The translations under genes were made by a program, and so were the position numbers. 43,287 nucleotides of DNA, taken from Candidatus Tepidiaquacellales bacterium OLB4/UTCHB1 (GTDB taxonomy: Bacteria; Bacteroidota; Ignavibacteria; Tepidaquicellales; Tepidaquicellaceae). Positions 8,502-18,380 of this stretch are shown one piece after another; within the stretch, counting starts at the first letter, position 1; every line of letters begins with the position of its first letter. The notes below the pieces were generated by a model. That model worked only from the letters and a program-made list of their open reading frames with translations. It was not told where the DNA came from and made no database searches. Location: the NCBI GenBank assembly GCA_002050165.1, contig MWSW01000015.1:1-43287 (forward strand). The letters run 5' to 3'.

Positions 8502-10061
8502 TCAGGCGGAAAATTTAAATTGCTTTGTTGAATTCGACTGGATTATTTCCTCGAAACTCTTTCCGCTCATCTTTGAATCAACCCAGGTAACAACGTCAAG
8601 GTACTCGTTTGCTTTCCTTTCGTATTCGTCTTTGTTCAGTTCAATTATGGCGGATCTCAGTTCGCGCAGTTCAAACAGGATGTCATCTCCCCTGCTGATC
8701 TTTATGAGCTTGCTGAAAGTATGTAGCACGGCTTTCTCGAACTGAAAAATCTTGTCGCGTTTCTCAAGGAACCGCTTCAGTGATTTCAATTCGTATTCGA
8801 GGAGGATGAAATTTTTCAGCTCGTAGTGAATAATGATGTTCATTATTCTCGCGAGCGCTTTGTAATCGAGCCGGTAGGATGATTTATCGTTCACGATTTG
8901 GTTTATCCAAATCAGCGCTCTTTCGTAATCGCCCGCGCCGAAATAAGTGTATGCAATAGTGTAAAACGTTTTCAGTTGTTCCGATCCCGCAATCTGATTG
9001 TGATGTCTCTCAAGCCACTCTTCGACTTCGGGAATTAGCTTTATTCCCCTTGAGAAATTTCCCGTAGCGCAATAAATGTTTATTTCGATATCGTAGCTAT
9101 TGAGGTACATTTCGAAATGTTTTGAAACCGATCGCATATTTTTAAATTCCCCCGCCGATTTCCTCAGTTTTTGCAGGTAACTGATGCAAAGGTTATAATC
9201 GCCCATATTGTACGAAAGCGCTATTACGTCGTTGAGCGCATAAATCATTTCACTCCGGTTTGCGGGGATTTTATTGAAATTTTTCTCGATGAGCCGTAGT
9301 CGCTTTACGCCGAAGTCGTACGCTTTTCTGAAATCTCCGGTTGAGTAGCAGTACATGTAATTAATAATGAAGAACAAATTTTTCGCCCTGACCGACAGCG
9401 CTTTCGATTCGGACGACATCAGCTTATTCTTTATCACCGCCGAATATTTCTGAACGTCTTTCTTATTCCTCGTTACGCCGAGTTTTTTATATAGCGAAGA
9501 GAACTTTACATAAAGCAGGTTATATTCGGAAATATTCTCAAGAATTCTAAGCGAGTTTTTCTCCTCTGCCGCCCGTTTTTTTGAGAGTTCATCAAACTCC
9601 GGATTGCCGAACTTCATGTAATCGAAATTCTTTTCGTCATTTATGATCTCAACAAGTTTCACGTGCCTCTCGGATTCCATCGCGAGGCTTTTCGCACGCT
9701 TCAGCAAATTTTCGGAATGTTTGAACAGTGTTTTCTTGTAAAGTATTTTATACTGGCTGATCAGGTTTGTAATCTTTGAATCAATTGAATCGTCTTTGTG
9801 GTAGTTCTCCAGCGCCCTCAGAATTTCGTTTATAAGGTAGTTCTTCGCGGCGGAGAATTGTTTTACAAATTTTTCGCCCTCAAACTTTTTTATCAATGCC
9901 CGTTCGTCGTATTTCTGCTGTTTGTTGATTTCGTTGAACAGCCTGATGTAGTTGTTCTCCGATCCGATTACGTGGCGGGTTGCAAACTTCGTGAAGTAAA
10001 CCTTCTCCGACGGCGTCATTGAGTTTATGAGTTCAAATAAAAATTCGGATGGGATTTTCAA
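8502..10061 (-). CDS. Large helical-repeat protein, unnamed paralogous family (member 1)
   Basis: A 519-residue cytosolic protein, almost entirely alpha-helical with TPR-like pairs (for example YRLDYKALARIMNIIIHYEL and FEMYLNSYDIEINIYCATGNF). There is no signal peptide or membrane segment. It belongs with the minus-strand proteins at 21012-22490 and 38467-39903. All begin with a short helix, then Ser/Thr-x-x-E-x-x-x-F-x-K-(F/Y), then helical repeats, but this member is the most divergent and lacks the SPFF/SPYF box. The start is TTG; it is supported because the family motif begins only about 15 residues downstream, and the first in-frame ATG (residue 15) would cut into it. Function unknown; a protein-interaction scaffold is likely from fold alone. 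Confidence 0.8.
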   Translation of the reverse strand: MKIPSEFLFELINSMTPSEKVYFTKFATRHVIGSENNYIRLFNEINKQQKYDERALIKKFEGEKFVKQFSAAKNYLINEILRALENYHKDDSIDSKITNLISQYKILYKKTLFKHSENLLKRAKSLAMESERHVKLVEIINDEKNFDYMKFGNPEFDELSKKRAAEEKNSLRILENISEYNLLYVKFSSLYKKLGVTRNKKDVQKYSAVIKNKLMSSESKALSVRAKNLFFIINYMYCYSTGDFRKAYDFGVKRLRLIEKNFNKIPANRSEMIYALNDVIALSYNMGDYNLCISYLQKLRKSAGEFKNMRSVSKHFEMYLNSYDIEINIYCATGNFSRGIKLIPEVEEWLERHHNQIAGSEQLKTFYTIAYTYFGAGDYERALIWINQIVNDKSSYRLDYKALARIMNIIIHYELKNFILLEYELKSLKRFLEKRDKIFQFEKAVLHTFSKLIKISRGDDILFELRELRSAIIELNKDEYERKANEYLDVVTWVDSKMSGKSFEEIIQSNSTKQFKFSA

Positions 10062-10209
10062 TGTTTGGTGCGTAAGTTAAAGTTCAAATTTATCCCAAAG
10101 CGCTTTAAATTTCAACATCATTCCCGAATTCACGGGCTGCAGACTTATAAGTTTTGGTGTTTGATATTAATGTCAGCTTTGTTAACTTACCGGCATTAAA
10201 TTATTCCAG

Positions 10210-12081
10210 ATGAAAGAAATTAAAAATCTCATTTTTAATTTACTGCTTGCCGGGATAATACTGTTCACTTCTGCTGAATCCGAAGCTCAACTTTTTAGCG
10301 AGAATAACATAAACGTCAATTTAAACGCAACCGGTAAAGTGAACTGGGTTGACTTTGACAATGACGGTTATCTTGACATTTTTTATTTTTTCACAAACGC
10401 GAACGGTACTCAGTTGAAACTTTTCAAGAACGACCAGAACGGCCATTTTGCACTGAAAAGTTCACCGTTTGCGTCGTTTAAGAATGCTTCCTTTTATCTG
10501 ACTGATTTCAACAACGACAAAACAACCGACATCATTTTAAACGGTGAATACAGCGGACAGAACAAGGTAATTTACTACGCAAATCAGGGCAACTGGAATT
10601 TCATCTCGAAGGTTTTAAACGTAACCGGAACACAGCGCGGTGCAATTGTAGCCGAAGACCTGAACAACGACGGCAGAAAAGATATCATAGTTGCCGGGCT
10701 GAACAACGACGGTAACCCGATGTCGAGAATTTATTTGCGCACAATTAACGACCAGCTCTCATATATACCATCGCCGATAATGCCGCTGTTCGATCCGATT
10801 ATTGCGGTTTACGATCTGGACAACAACGGTACGCCGGAGATTTTCATTTCAGGGCAAAGTGAAAACACCGATAATGCGAATAATTCGATTAACAACAGCG
10901 CGCTGTACAGAATCAAAAACAACGTTGTCTCAAAAATTAATACCTCGCTTCCGGCGTTCAGCAAGGGTTCGGTTGATTTCGGTGATTTCAATAATGACGG
11001 TTTCGCCGATATAATTATTACCGGTATTCTTGACCTCGGCGATGCGGATTCTTCGCTCTCCACGATTGTCCTCTCAAATGACGGTTTGTTTAATTTTAAC
11101 GAAGTTCAGACTAACATTCCCGGATTTGCGGACGGTATCGTGCAATGGGGTGATTACAATAATGACGGCTTTCCGGATTTCTTCATTTCGGGTATTTCTC
11201 CGGCGCTTCCATCCGGCAATATGTCAAATATTTACACTAACGAAATTTTAAACAACGGGAATCTGCCGTTTGAACCCTTGGTCAACATTGCCTATCAGAT
11301 GCTCAATGAGAGCTACGGCGTGTGGGGCGATTACGATAATGACGGCGACCTCGATGTAATTTACATCGGCAATACCGCAACGCATCAAACCGTCATTAAG
11401 GTAATTACAAATCATACCACAGTCGTTGTCAATTTGCCGATAGAGCCAACCGGGCTTACAACCACAATTGAGTCAAACCATGATCCCGACGGATTCTTAC
11501 TGGGATGGTCTTTGCCGGTTAATGCCGATATTTTTTCAGACGGCTATACCTACAATGTCAGAATGGGCACGACACCCGGTGGATCTGAAATTATTTCACC
11601 GAACGTTAATTATGAAGGTAAGATTGTAATACCTAAATACGGAAACGCCGGAAACTCCAAAAAATATTTAATACGCGGACTTTCTCTCGGAAAGTATTAC
11701 TGGAGCGTCCAGACGGTTTCGCAATCGTTCGTGGGCTCGGAGTTTGCCCCTGAGAAAATTCTCATTGTAAATAAATCAACATCAGTTCAGCAAACCTCAA
11801 CTCAAATCCCTGAGGCGACTGACCTGTCGCAGAATTACCCCAACCCGTTCAACCCTGAAACTAAAATTGATTTCACTCTGCACGAGAGGTCCGGCGTTTC
11901 GCTTGCGATCTATAACTCTGCCGGACAACTGGTAGAATCGCTCGTGAACGAAGTATTGTCGCCCGGGACATACACAATTAACTGGAATACATTCGGATCT
12001 GCGCTCTCAAGCGGGGTTTACTTCTATCGGTTGGTAACTGACAATAAAATTGTATCGAAACGAATGATCCTGTTGAAGTAA
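10210..12081 (+). CDS. Secreted FG-GAP/VCBS beta-propeller protein with T9SS sorting domain
   Basis: A 623-residue surface or secreted protein. A signal peptide ends near SEAQ (residue 27). Seven FG-GAP/VCBS repeats follow over about residues 35-395, each with a D-x-(D/N)-x-D-G calcium-type loop (VDFDNDGYLDIF, TDFNNDKTTDII, EDLNNDGRKDII, YDLDNNGTPEIF, GDFNNDGFADII, GDYNNDGFPDFF, GDYDNDGDLDVI), consistent with a seven-bladed propeller. A fibronectin-III-like domain spans about 415-520. The C-terminus (LSQNYPNPFNPETKI to KRMILLK) is a T9SS sorting domain, removed during export. Cargo role (binding, adhesion) is inferred. Transcription ends at a strong hairpin 30 bp downstream. The gene is divergent from the helical-repeat gene upstream. 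Confidence 0.9.
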   Translation: MKEIKNLIFNLLLAGIILFTSAESEAQLFSENNINVNLNATGKVNWVDFDNDGYLDIFYFFTNANGTQLKLFKNDQNGHFALKSSPFASFKNASFYLTDFNNDKTTDIILNGEYSGQNKVIYYANQGNWNFISKVLNVTGTQRGAIVAEDLNNDGRKDIIVAGLNNDGNPMSRIYLRTINDQLSYIPSPIMPLFDPIIAVYDLDNNGTPEIFISGQSENTDNANNSINNSALYRIKNNVVSKINTSLPAFSKGSVDFGDFNNDGFADIIITGILDLGDADSSLSTIVLSNDGLFNFNEVQTNIPGFADGIVQWGDYNNDGFPDFFISGISPALPSGNMSNIYTNEILNNGNLPFEPLVNIAYQMLNESYGVWGDYDNDGDLDVIYIGNTATHQTVIKVITNHTTVVVNLPIEPTGLTTTIESNHDPDGFLLGWSLPVNADIFSDGYTYNVRMGTTPGGSEIISPNVNYEGKIVIPKYGNAGNSKKYLIRGLSLGKYYWSVQTVSQSFVGSEFAPEKILIVNKSTSVQQTSTQIPEATDLSQNYPNPFNPETKIDFTLHERSGVSLAIYNSAGQLVESLVNEVLSPGTYTINWNTFGSALSSGVYFYRLVTDNKIVSKRMILLK

Positions 12082-12110
12082 ACTGAACATATCATACCCA
12101 AACCTATCGG

Positions 12111-12144
12111 CGGGCATCGGTGGAAACACCGGCGCCCGTTTTTT
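12111..12144 (+). terminator. Terminator of the CGGGCATCGG family (copy 1)
   Basis: CGGGC/GCCCG outer stem and CGGTG/CACCG inner stem with a GAAA loop, then TTTTTT. It is nearly identical to the terminator after the gene ending at 15697; the match continues through TTATTGCGCTTTTTTTT. Confidence 0.88.
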
Positions 12145-12198
12145 ATTGCGCTTTTTTTTCCGCGCAGGTGATACAAAGTTTAATATGTTGTGATAACT

Positions 12199-12240
12199 TT
12201 GAAATCATTTTTATTTTAAATATAAATTAATATATTTAGC
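12199..12240 (+). promoter_or_regulatory. Shared upstream element of the mosaic cargo genes (copy 1)
   Basis: TTGAAATCATTT, a T-rich stretch and TATATTTAG lie 35-75 bp before the start codon. The same arrangement occurs before the next paralogue (from 15898) and, less closely, before the third (from 18519). The TATATTT part approximates the Bacteroidota -7 box. Conservation across copies suggests it is the promoter. Confidence 0.4.
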
Positions 12241-12274
12241 ACAATCCAATTAATAAACCTCTAAAGGAGATAAA

Positions 12275-15200
12275 ATGAAACGAATCTTATTATTTGTATT
12301 CTCTGCTCTCTTTCTGCTTTCACTAAATGTGAAAGATTCTTACTCGCAGCCCGTAACAATTACCATCGGCACTCAGGATGTTCAAAGCGGTACAGGCAGT
12401 TACGGACCAACTAATTATTATTATATGAGCTATAGGATTCAATGGGTCATCACTGCGGCTGAAATAATTGCTGCAGGCGGCGGCGCCGGCAATATTGAAT
12501 CAATGGCATACGATGTCTCTCAAATTGCAGGCGGTGATCTTTTAAACTATGAAGTTCGAATGGCGCACACTACCGCAACCGATGCATCAAGCCATGACAC
12601 CGCTACCCTTACAACGGTTGTTAACTCTCACACTTTCACGCCCGGTTCAACCGGATGGCGTACTCTTACGTTCGATACACCTTTTAACTGGAACGGTACT
12701 GACAACATACTCGTTGATGTTTGCTGGGGAGTGAACTCAGGTTGGAGTAGTTCCGGTCAGGTATGGCTTTACAATAATGTTGCAAACCAGATGAGGGGTA
12801 TTCGCGCCGACGGTTCTAACCAGTGCGGTACTATTACAAGTGATACCCGTTCCGGAAAGCCCCGCGTTCAGCTGACTTTACCACCAGCTTCAAATCCGGT
12901 GTTAAGCGTTACCCCATCGTCGAAAAATTTCGGTGACGTAACGGTTAACCAAACTTCTGCGCAGGTATTTGATATAACTAATGCCGGCGCTGATACATTG
13001 ACTGTAAATGGTATTTCGGTCGCCGATACGACATACTTCAAGTTTACGGATACAAACTCATACCCAGTATCATTGGTGTCAGGGCAGCATATTTATGTAA
13101 CGGTTACATTCACGCCGACAAATACCGGTTCACAATCAACCGATATGACCGTAAACTCCGATATAGATACCTCAACGGTAGCCCTCTCGGGTAAAGGGAT
13201 TAAATACTGCATCCCTCAGGCAAACTGCAGTTATGAATACATTTCCAATGTAACCTTCAGCGACCTGAACCTTACTTCCGGCTCTTCGTGTACAAACGGT
13301 TATATGGATTCATCCGCTACGCATTTCGCCAATATTCAAACGTACAATACTTACACACTGTCATTCACCGTAGTAGAGGGAGGCACTGAATATGTCCGCG
13401 CCTGGTTTGACTGGAACGGCGATTACACCCTTGACACTACGGAGCAATACAGCTACCCGACAGCTATAACTGTTAGCGGAACATACACAATGGATATCAC
13501 CGTACCCGACTCCGCAATTCTCGATACTACACGGATGAGGGTTTACATGAAATATTACTCATATCCCACGCCCTGCGTAACCGGTGGTTGGGGTGAAGCA
13601 GAAGATTACTCTGTTGTCATCACGGCAGGGACTCCGCCGGCTGATGACGTTGGAATTTCTTCAGTTGTAGCTCCGGGCAACGGGCAGATAGTTGACCGCT
13701 CCGGATCGGATGTTTCAGCTTACGTTAAGAATTTCGGTACAAACCCGGCTTCAAATATAGATGTTTATTACAAGCTGGATACCAATTCAGCCATTGGACC
13801 AATCAATATCGCCGGTCCGTTAGCTCCGGGCGATTCAACGCTTGTAACGTTCACCGGTGCGAACCAGCTTACATCAGCAACCGATGTCGCAGGAGCGCTC
13901 AGGATTTATACATCGTTTGCAGGAGACGTGAACGGAACAAATGATACCGCGCAGGTTATTGTAGTCCTTGTAAATCCGTTGTCAGTACCATATTTTGAGG
14001 AATTTACGACACCGGCTTTTTATACCATCTCGGGTACAGCAAACATCTGGAACTTTTTAACAGGCGTCAATCCGGCGGGAACGGCTGCCGATCAAATGGC
14101 TAGAGCTAATTTCTATAATTTTTCATCAGGTTACCAATACCTCAGGACTCCGATAATTGACCTTACGGGTACAAGTAACCCGGTACTTTCTTTTTACGTT
14201 ACATACAGGTCATATTCGGGTGAGGACGATGGTTTAGAGGTCAGGGTTTCAACGGATGGCGGTATGACTTACGATGCGCCGCTTCTTGATAAATCCTATC
14301 TGAGCGTGCCTTCGCTTGCAACTCTCCCCAATAGTTCATCATCCTACACACCGGGGGCAGCCACCGATTGGCGGCACGAGGTATTGGACCTCTCCGTTTA
14401 CGCGGGGCAGAAGATTGTAATCGGGTTTAATGCAATTACCGATTACGGAAATAATATGTGGATTGACAATATAGATGTAACAAACTCTGCCAACGTTTCA
14501 ATTATTCCGGTTGCGGTAACCGGTGCTTACGGAGATTTGTCAACCGATTCCGCACAGGTTATTTTCACTGCCCTCAGGCCCGGTCTCGGAGGCGGTACCA
14601 CACCGCAGCTTGACGGTAAAATCAGTGAAATCGTAAGACCGGAAGGTACGATTATCGGTGAGCTTAAATTTGCGGATGAAAACTCTCCAACGCTGAAAGT
14701 TGAGAGAAACAAAAAGGGTAAAGGCAACAATCCCGGTATAAGTCCGGACGCTTCAACGGGTACCCTTGTGATTTCCCATTTCACGGATTTCCCGCTGAAC
14801 AATACGTTTGCACCGAACGTATCGGCGACCACGTTTAACGGCGCTATTTATACTCCTGACGTAATTTCAAACAGATACTGGGAGATTTCCTTCTCCGGTG
14901 ATGACTACGTTTCGGAGGCAACTTACGATATAGTCCTTGATATCCGCGGGCAACTCGGTGTTGTAACGTACGATTCGTTGTATATTGTAAAACGTGTTGA
15001 CCAAAGCGGTCCGTGGGTATGTCTCTCAACAATAACCGAATACGAGTCAGGCGTACCGGTGAGGTTGAGGGCAAATGGTATATCCGGATTCAGCCAGTTT
15101 GGAATTGCTGCCGCTGACGGTACATTGCCTGTTGACCTGATTGAGTTCAACGCCACTGTTGACCGCAACAATGTAATGCTGAGCTGGTCAACGGCATGGG

Positions 15201-15697
15201 AAGAGAACAACATGAAATTTGACGTACAGCGCAGACCTGCCGAAACCGAGGCATCGTGGCAGACGGTCGGTTCGGTAAAAGGAAGCGGAACGGTTCACGA
15301 GCAGAGGAACTACTCGTATCACGACAAGAGGCTCGTAACGGGCAAGTATGAGTATCGCCTCGTTCAGGTTGATTTCGACGGAAATATAACCGCAGACCAT
15401 AACCTGGGAAGCGTAGTTGAAGTGGGAATCCCGACGGAATTTGCGCTGTCGCAGAACTACCCGAACCCGTTCAACCCGTCAACGAAGATAGACTTCCAGA
15501 TCCCTGTAGAAGGAATGACGAAGCTTGTAATCTTCGACCTGTCGGGCAGGGAGGTAGCAACGCTTGTAAACGAGACATTGATGCCCGGGTATTACACTTA
15601 TGATTTCAACGCGTCAACACTCGCAAGCGGGGTTTACTTCTACAGGTTGGTTTCAAAGGATAACATACAGACGAAGCGAATGGTATTGATTAAATAA
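12275..15697 (+). CDS. Large multidomain T9SS-secreted protein (mosaic paralogue A)
   Basis: A 1140-residue secreted protein with a strong Shine-Dalgarno (AAAGGAG). Order: signal peptide to about residue 25 (NVKDSYSQ); an unnamed beta-rich module 26-205; a HYDIN/choice-of-anchor-D-type module 206-310 (LSVTPSSKNFGDV); a GEVED module about 311-450 (YVRAWFDWNGDYTLDTTEQY, then GGWGEAEDYSVVI); a CARDB-like module 455-565; a choice-of-anchor-J/MAM-like module about 570-735 (MWIDNIDV); a further beta module; the LPVDLIEFNATVDRNNVML pre-sorting linker; and the T9SS sorting domain ending KRMVLIK. No catalytic motif is seen, so adhesion or surface structure is likely. The first 300 residues nearly match paralogue B. 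Its GEVED module has a counterpart at the start of paralogue C. Confidence 0.9.
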   Translation: MKRILLFVFSALFLLSLNVKDSYSQPVTITIGTQDVQSGTGSYGPTNYYYMSYRIQWVITAAEIIAAGGGAGNIESMAYDVSQIAGGDLLNYEVRMAHTTATDASSHDTATLTTVVNSHTFTPGSTGWRTLTFDTPFNWNGTDNILVDVCWGVNSGWSSSGQVWLYNNVANQMRGIRADGSNQCGTITSDTRSGKPRVQLTLPPASNPVLSVTPSSKNFGDVTVNQTSAQVFDITNAGADTLTVNGISVADTTYFKFTDTNSYPVSLVSGQHIYVTVTFTPTNTGSQSTDMTVNSDIDTSTVALSGKGIKYCIPQANCSYEYISNVTFSDLNLTSGSSCTNGYMDSSATHFANIQTYNTYTLSFTVVEGGTEYVRAWFDWNGDYTLDTTEQYSYPTAITVSGTYTMDITVPDSAILDTTRMRVYMKYYSYPTPCVTGGWGEAEDYSVVITAGTPPADDVGISSVVAPGNGQIVDRSGSDVSAYVKNFGTNPASNIDVYYKLDTNSAIGPINIAGPLAPGDSTLVTFTGANQLTSATDVAGALRIYTSFAGDVNGTNDTAQVIVVLVNPLSVPYFEEFTTPAFYTISGTANIWNFLTGVNPAGTAADQMARANFYNFSSGYQYLRTPIIDLTGTSNPVLSFYVTYRSYSGEDDGLEVRVSTDGGMTYDAPLLDKSYLSVPSLATLPNSSSSYTPGAATDWRHEVLDLSVYAGQKIVIGFNAITDYGNNMWIDNIDVTNSANVSIIPVAVTGAYGDLSTDSAQVIFTALRPGLGGGTTPQLDGKISEIVRPEGTIIGELKFADENSPTLKVERNKKGKGNNPGISPDASTGTLVISHFTDFPLNNTFAPNVSATTFNGAIYTPDVISNRYWEISFSGDDYVSEATYDIVLDIRGQLGVVTYDSLYIVKRVDQSGPWVCLSTITEYESGVPVRLRANGISGFSQFGIAAADGTLPVDLIEFNATVDRNNVMLSWSTAWEENNMKFDVQRRPAETEASWQTVGSVKGSGTVHEQRNYSYHDKRLVTGKYEYRLVQVDFDGNITADHNLGSVVEVGIPTEFALSQNYPNPFNPSTKIDFQIPVEGMTKLVIFDLSGREVATLVNETLMPGYYTYDFNASTLASGVYFYRLVSKDNIQTKRMVLIK
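12307..13192 (+). repeat. Duplicated block A/B, copy in paralogue A
   Basis: 886 bp aligning without gaps to 16005-16890, with scattered substitutions. It covers the end of the signal peptide, the N-terminal module and the HYDIN-like module. Similarity stops abruptly at the module end (ALSG-KGI versus ALSG-TGI). Confidence 0.9.
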
Positions 15698-15724
15698 CGA
15701 TAGGTAGTAACCCTCAGTTAACAG

Positions 15725-15758
15725 CGGGCATCGGTGGAAACATCGGCGCCCGTTTTTT
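15725..15758 (+). terminator. Terminator of the CGGGCATCGG family (copy 2)
   Basis: The hairpin differs from the one at 12111 at one loop-side base (CATCGG for CACCGG) and is followed by TTTTTT and the same TTATTGCGC tail. It ends paralogue A. Confidence 0.88.
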
Positions 15759-15897
15759 ATTGCGCTTTTTTTTCAGGCGGAGGTAGCAATGGATTTTTAA
15801 TGAAAACATGAATTCATTTAAGCTTTCAGTGCAGAGTTGCGGGAGATAGCGTTTTTTTTACGAAAGGGGATAATAATTATTCTCCGGTGTAGTGGCA

Positions 15898-15940
15898 TTG
15901 AAATCATTTCTATTTTATATGTAAATTCTTATATTAGGCA
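15898..15940 (+). promoter_or_regulatory. Shared upstream element of the mosaic cargo genes (copy 2)
   Basis: TTGAAATCATTTCTATTTTA followed by TTATATTAGGCA, closely matching the element before paralogue A. It lies 33-75 bp before the start codon, with a strong AGGAGG Shine-Dalgarno in between. Confidence 0.4.
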
Positions 15941-15972
15941 ACAAACCTTTAAACAATTTCACAGGAGGAAAA

Positions 15973-18252
15973 ATGAAACTCATTTCAACAGTAGTTTTTT
16001 CTGTTCTCTTTCTGCTTTCACTAAATGTGAAAGATTCTTACTCGCAGCCCGTAACAATTACCATCGGCACTCAGGATGTTCAAAGCGGTGCAACCGGTTA
16101 CGGACCAACTAATCGTTATTATATGAGCTATAGGATTCAATGGGTCATCACCGCGGCTGAAATAAGTGCTGCAGGCGGCGGCGCCGGCAATATTGAATCA
16201 ATGGCATACGATGTCTCTCAAATTGCAAACGGTGATCTTTTAAACTATGAAGTTCGAATGGCGCACACTACCGCAACCGATGCATCAAGCCATAACACCG
16301 CTACCCTTACGACGGTTGTCAACTCTCACACTTTCACACCCGGTTCAACCGGATGGCGTACTCTTACGTTCGATACACCTTTTAACTGGAACGGTACTGA
16401 CAACATACTCGTTGATGTTTGCTGGGGAGTGAACTCAGCTTGGAATGGTTCCGGTCAGGTATGGCTTTACAATAATGTTCCAAACCAGATGAGGGGTGTT
16501 CGCGCCGACGGTTCTAACCAGTGCGGTACTAATACAAGTACTACCCGTTCCGGAAAGCCCCGCGTTCAGCTGACTTTACCACCAGTTTCAAATCCGGTGT
16601 TAAGCGTTACCCCAACGTTGAAAAATTTCGGTTACGTAACGGTTAACCAAACTTCTGCGCAGGTATTTGATATAGCTAATGTCGGTGCTGGTACATTGAC
16701 TGTAAATGGTATATCGGTCGCCGATACGACATACTTCAAGTTTACGGATACAAATTCATACCCTGTATCATTGGCGACAGGGCAGCATATTTATGTAACG
16801 GTTACATTCACGCCGACAGATACCGGTTCACAATCAACCGATATGACCGTAAACACCGATATAGGTACCGCAACTGTAGCCCTCTCGGGTACCGGCATTC
16901 AGCCGAACTTCGGCTCGAACGGACAATCAGGGAACAATCTTTACTATTTCGCAAATTCACTTTCAGGTGGAAGCGGAGCGCCGTCTCATCCGACATTTGC
17001 CTGGAGAGATACGAGCGGTTCAACCATATTAGTTCAGAACGGTGTTGCGTTCGTTCCGCCAACGGCAGGATCATTAGATGACGGCAGGTGGGATATTCTT
17101 GCCCCGTTACCTGCGGGAAATTCCATAATGTTCTTCGGAACGAATTACACCGATATATACATTAACACAAACGGAGTGATTGGTTTTGCACCTACAACCG
17201 CACCGTTTACAGTAGCTCTATCTTTACCGGCAGCGGGTGGACCATCGGCGGCAATTTATCCGCTCTGGATGGATATGAATTTCAATTACAATAATATCAC
17301 GGGCGGAACCACATTGAGTTATAAAGTTACCGCAGATGAATTGATTATTACTTACAACCGTGTATCGCCTTACGTTGGCGGTGGGGTAACCTCAGCAACG
17401 CCAGATCTTTACGTTTCTTATCAGATTGTAATTTCCCATTCGAGCTCACCGGCGCAAAATTCGATGATTGTACTTCAATACAACTGGGATGAAACCGGAA
17501 TTGATTTCCAAAATGATTACACGTCAACCGGCTTAAGCACCAGAGCTCACATTATCGGGCTTCAGGGTGCGAACGATGCTGCTCAAACGTTCACCTACAG
17601 GAACAGGCACAACACCGGTTTTCAGGGACCAATCTTCGGATCAAACCTCGCCCTTTCAATAGGTCCTGACCAAAACGCTCTTCCGGTTGACTTGATTGCA
17701 TTCAACTCGAACGTTGACCGAAACAACGTAAAGCTCACCTGGACAACAAGCTGGGAGGAGAACAACGCGAGATTTGACATCCAAAGGAAAGTAGCAAACA
17801 CGAGCTCTCAATGGGTAACCGTTGGTACGGTAGCCGGCAGTGGCACTGTCTATGAACAGCGGAACTATACGTTTACCGATAAGAACCTTGTAAGCGGAAT
17901 TTATGAGTACAGGTTATTGCAGTTCGATTACGACGGTAACATGAACGCCGACTTCAACCTCAGCAACACGGTAGAGATTGGCGTACCATCGGAGTTTGCA
18001 CTATCACAGAACTACCCGAACCCGTTCAACCCGACAACGAAGATTGACTTCCAGGTACCTGTAGAAGGATTAGTGAAGCTCAATATAGTTGACATTACGG
18101 GTCGTGAAGTAGCAACGCTTGTGAACGAGTCACTTACCCCCGGATATTACAGTTATGATTTCAATGCATCGAACCTGTCATCCGGAGTATATTTCTACAG
18201 GTTGGTAAGTAAGAGCTCAGTAATCACAAAGAGGATGATGTTGGTGAAATAA
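15973..18252 (+). CDS. Multidomain T9SS-secreted protein (mosaic paralogue B)
   Basis: A 759-residue secreted protein preceded by ACAGGAGGAAAA, an unusually strong Shine-Dalgarno for this genome. Modules: signal peptide to residue 25; the same N-terminal module as paralogue A (26-205); a HYDIN-like module (about 206-308); a nidogen-like module (about 309-570, with YINTNGVIGFAP and AAIYPLWMDMNF); the LPVDLIAFNSNVDRNNVKL linker; and a T9SS sorting domain ending KRMMLVK. The front third is nearly identical to paralogue A and the rest is nearly identical to paralogue C, so the gene is a hybrid of its neighbours. The junction is at the module boundary near ALSGTGIQPNFG. No enzymatic motif is seen. 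Confidence 0.9.
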   Translation: MKLISTVVFSVLFLLSLNVKDSYSQPVTITIGTQDVQSGATGYGPTNRYYMSYRIQWVITAAEISAAGGGAGNIESMAYDVSQIANGDLLNYEVRMAHTTATDASSHNTATLTTVVNSHTFTPGSTGWRTLTFDTPFNWNGTDNILVDVCWGVNSAWNGSGQVWLYNNVPNQMRGVRADGSNQCGTNTSTTRSGKPRVQLTLPPVSNPVLSVTPTLKNFGYVTVNQTSAQVFDIANVGAGTLTVNGISVADTTYFKFTDTNSYPVSLATGQHIYVTVTFTPTDTGSQSTDMTVNTDIGTATVALSGTGIQPNFGSNGQSGNNLYYFANSLSGGSGAPSHPTFAWRDTSGSTILVQNGVAFVPPTAGSLDDGRWDILAPLPAGNSIMFFGTNYTDIYINTNGVIGFAPTTAPFTVALSLPAAGGPSAAIYPLWMDMNFNYNNITGGTTLSYKVTADELIITYNRVSPYVGGGVTSATPDLYVSYQIVISHSSSPAQNSMIVLQYNWDETGIDFQNDYTSTGLSTRAHIIGLQGANDAAQTFTYRNRHNTGFQGPIFGSNLALSIGPDQNALPVDLIAFNSNVDRNNVKLTWTTSWEENNARFDIQRKVANTSSQWVTVGTVAGSGTVYEQRNYTFTDKNLVSGIYEYRLLQFDYDGNMNADFNLSNTVEIGVPSEFALSQNYPNPFNPTTKIDFQVPVEGLVKLNIVDITGREVATLVNESLTPGYYSYDFNASNLSSGVYFYRLVSKSSVITKRMMLVK
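16005..16890 (+). repeat. Duplicated block A/B, copy in paralogue B
   Basis: Counterpart of 12307-13192, same length with no indels. Substitutions are spread along the block, so this exchange is older than the B/C one. Confidence 0.9.
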
Positions 18253-18380
18253 GGGTAGCAGATTCAGGTACATCCCGACGGGGATGAGAAATATAACGGG
18301 CATCGGCACAAACGCCGGTGTCCGTTTTTTTATGTTAAGTTATCTTTTCACGCAAAGGGCGCAGAGTTCGAAGAGATTTT
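16897..18380 (+). repeat. Duplicated block B/C, copy in paralogue B
   Basis: 1484 bp matching 19432-20909 with one net 6-bp length difference (GGGVTSATPDL versus GGTSTTPDL). In the last roughly 690 bp (linker, sorting domain, stop, terminator, 3' flank) I see a single base difference. The match ends 128 bp after the stop codon, at AGAGATTTT. Confidence 0.92.
18297..18331 (+). terminator. Terminator of the CGGGCATCGG family (copy 3)
   Basis: CGGGCATCGGC / GCCGGTGTCCG hairpin followed by TTTTTTT. It is identical to the terminator after paralogue C and related to those after paralogue A and the FG-GAP gene. Confidence 0.85.

Noticed and set aside
8335-8745. Plus-strand open frame of 136 codons
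   Set aside because: Most of it lies antisense to the long helical-repeat gene, and its unique part has no Shine-Dalgarno or family motif; composition is that of a chance frame.
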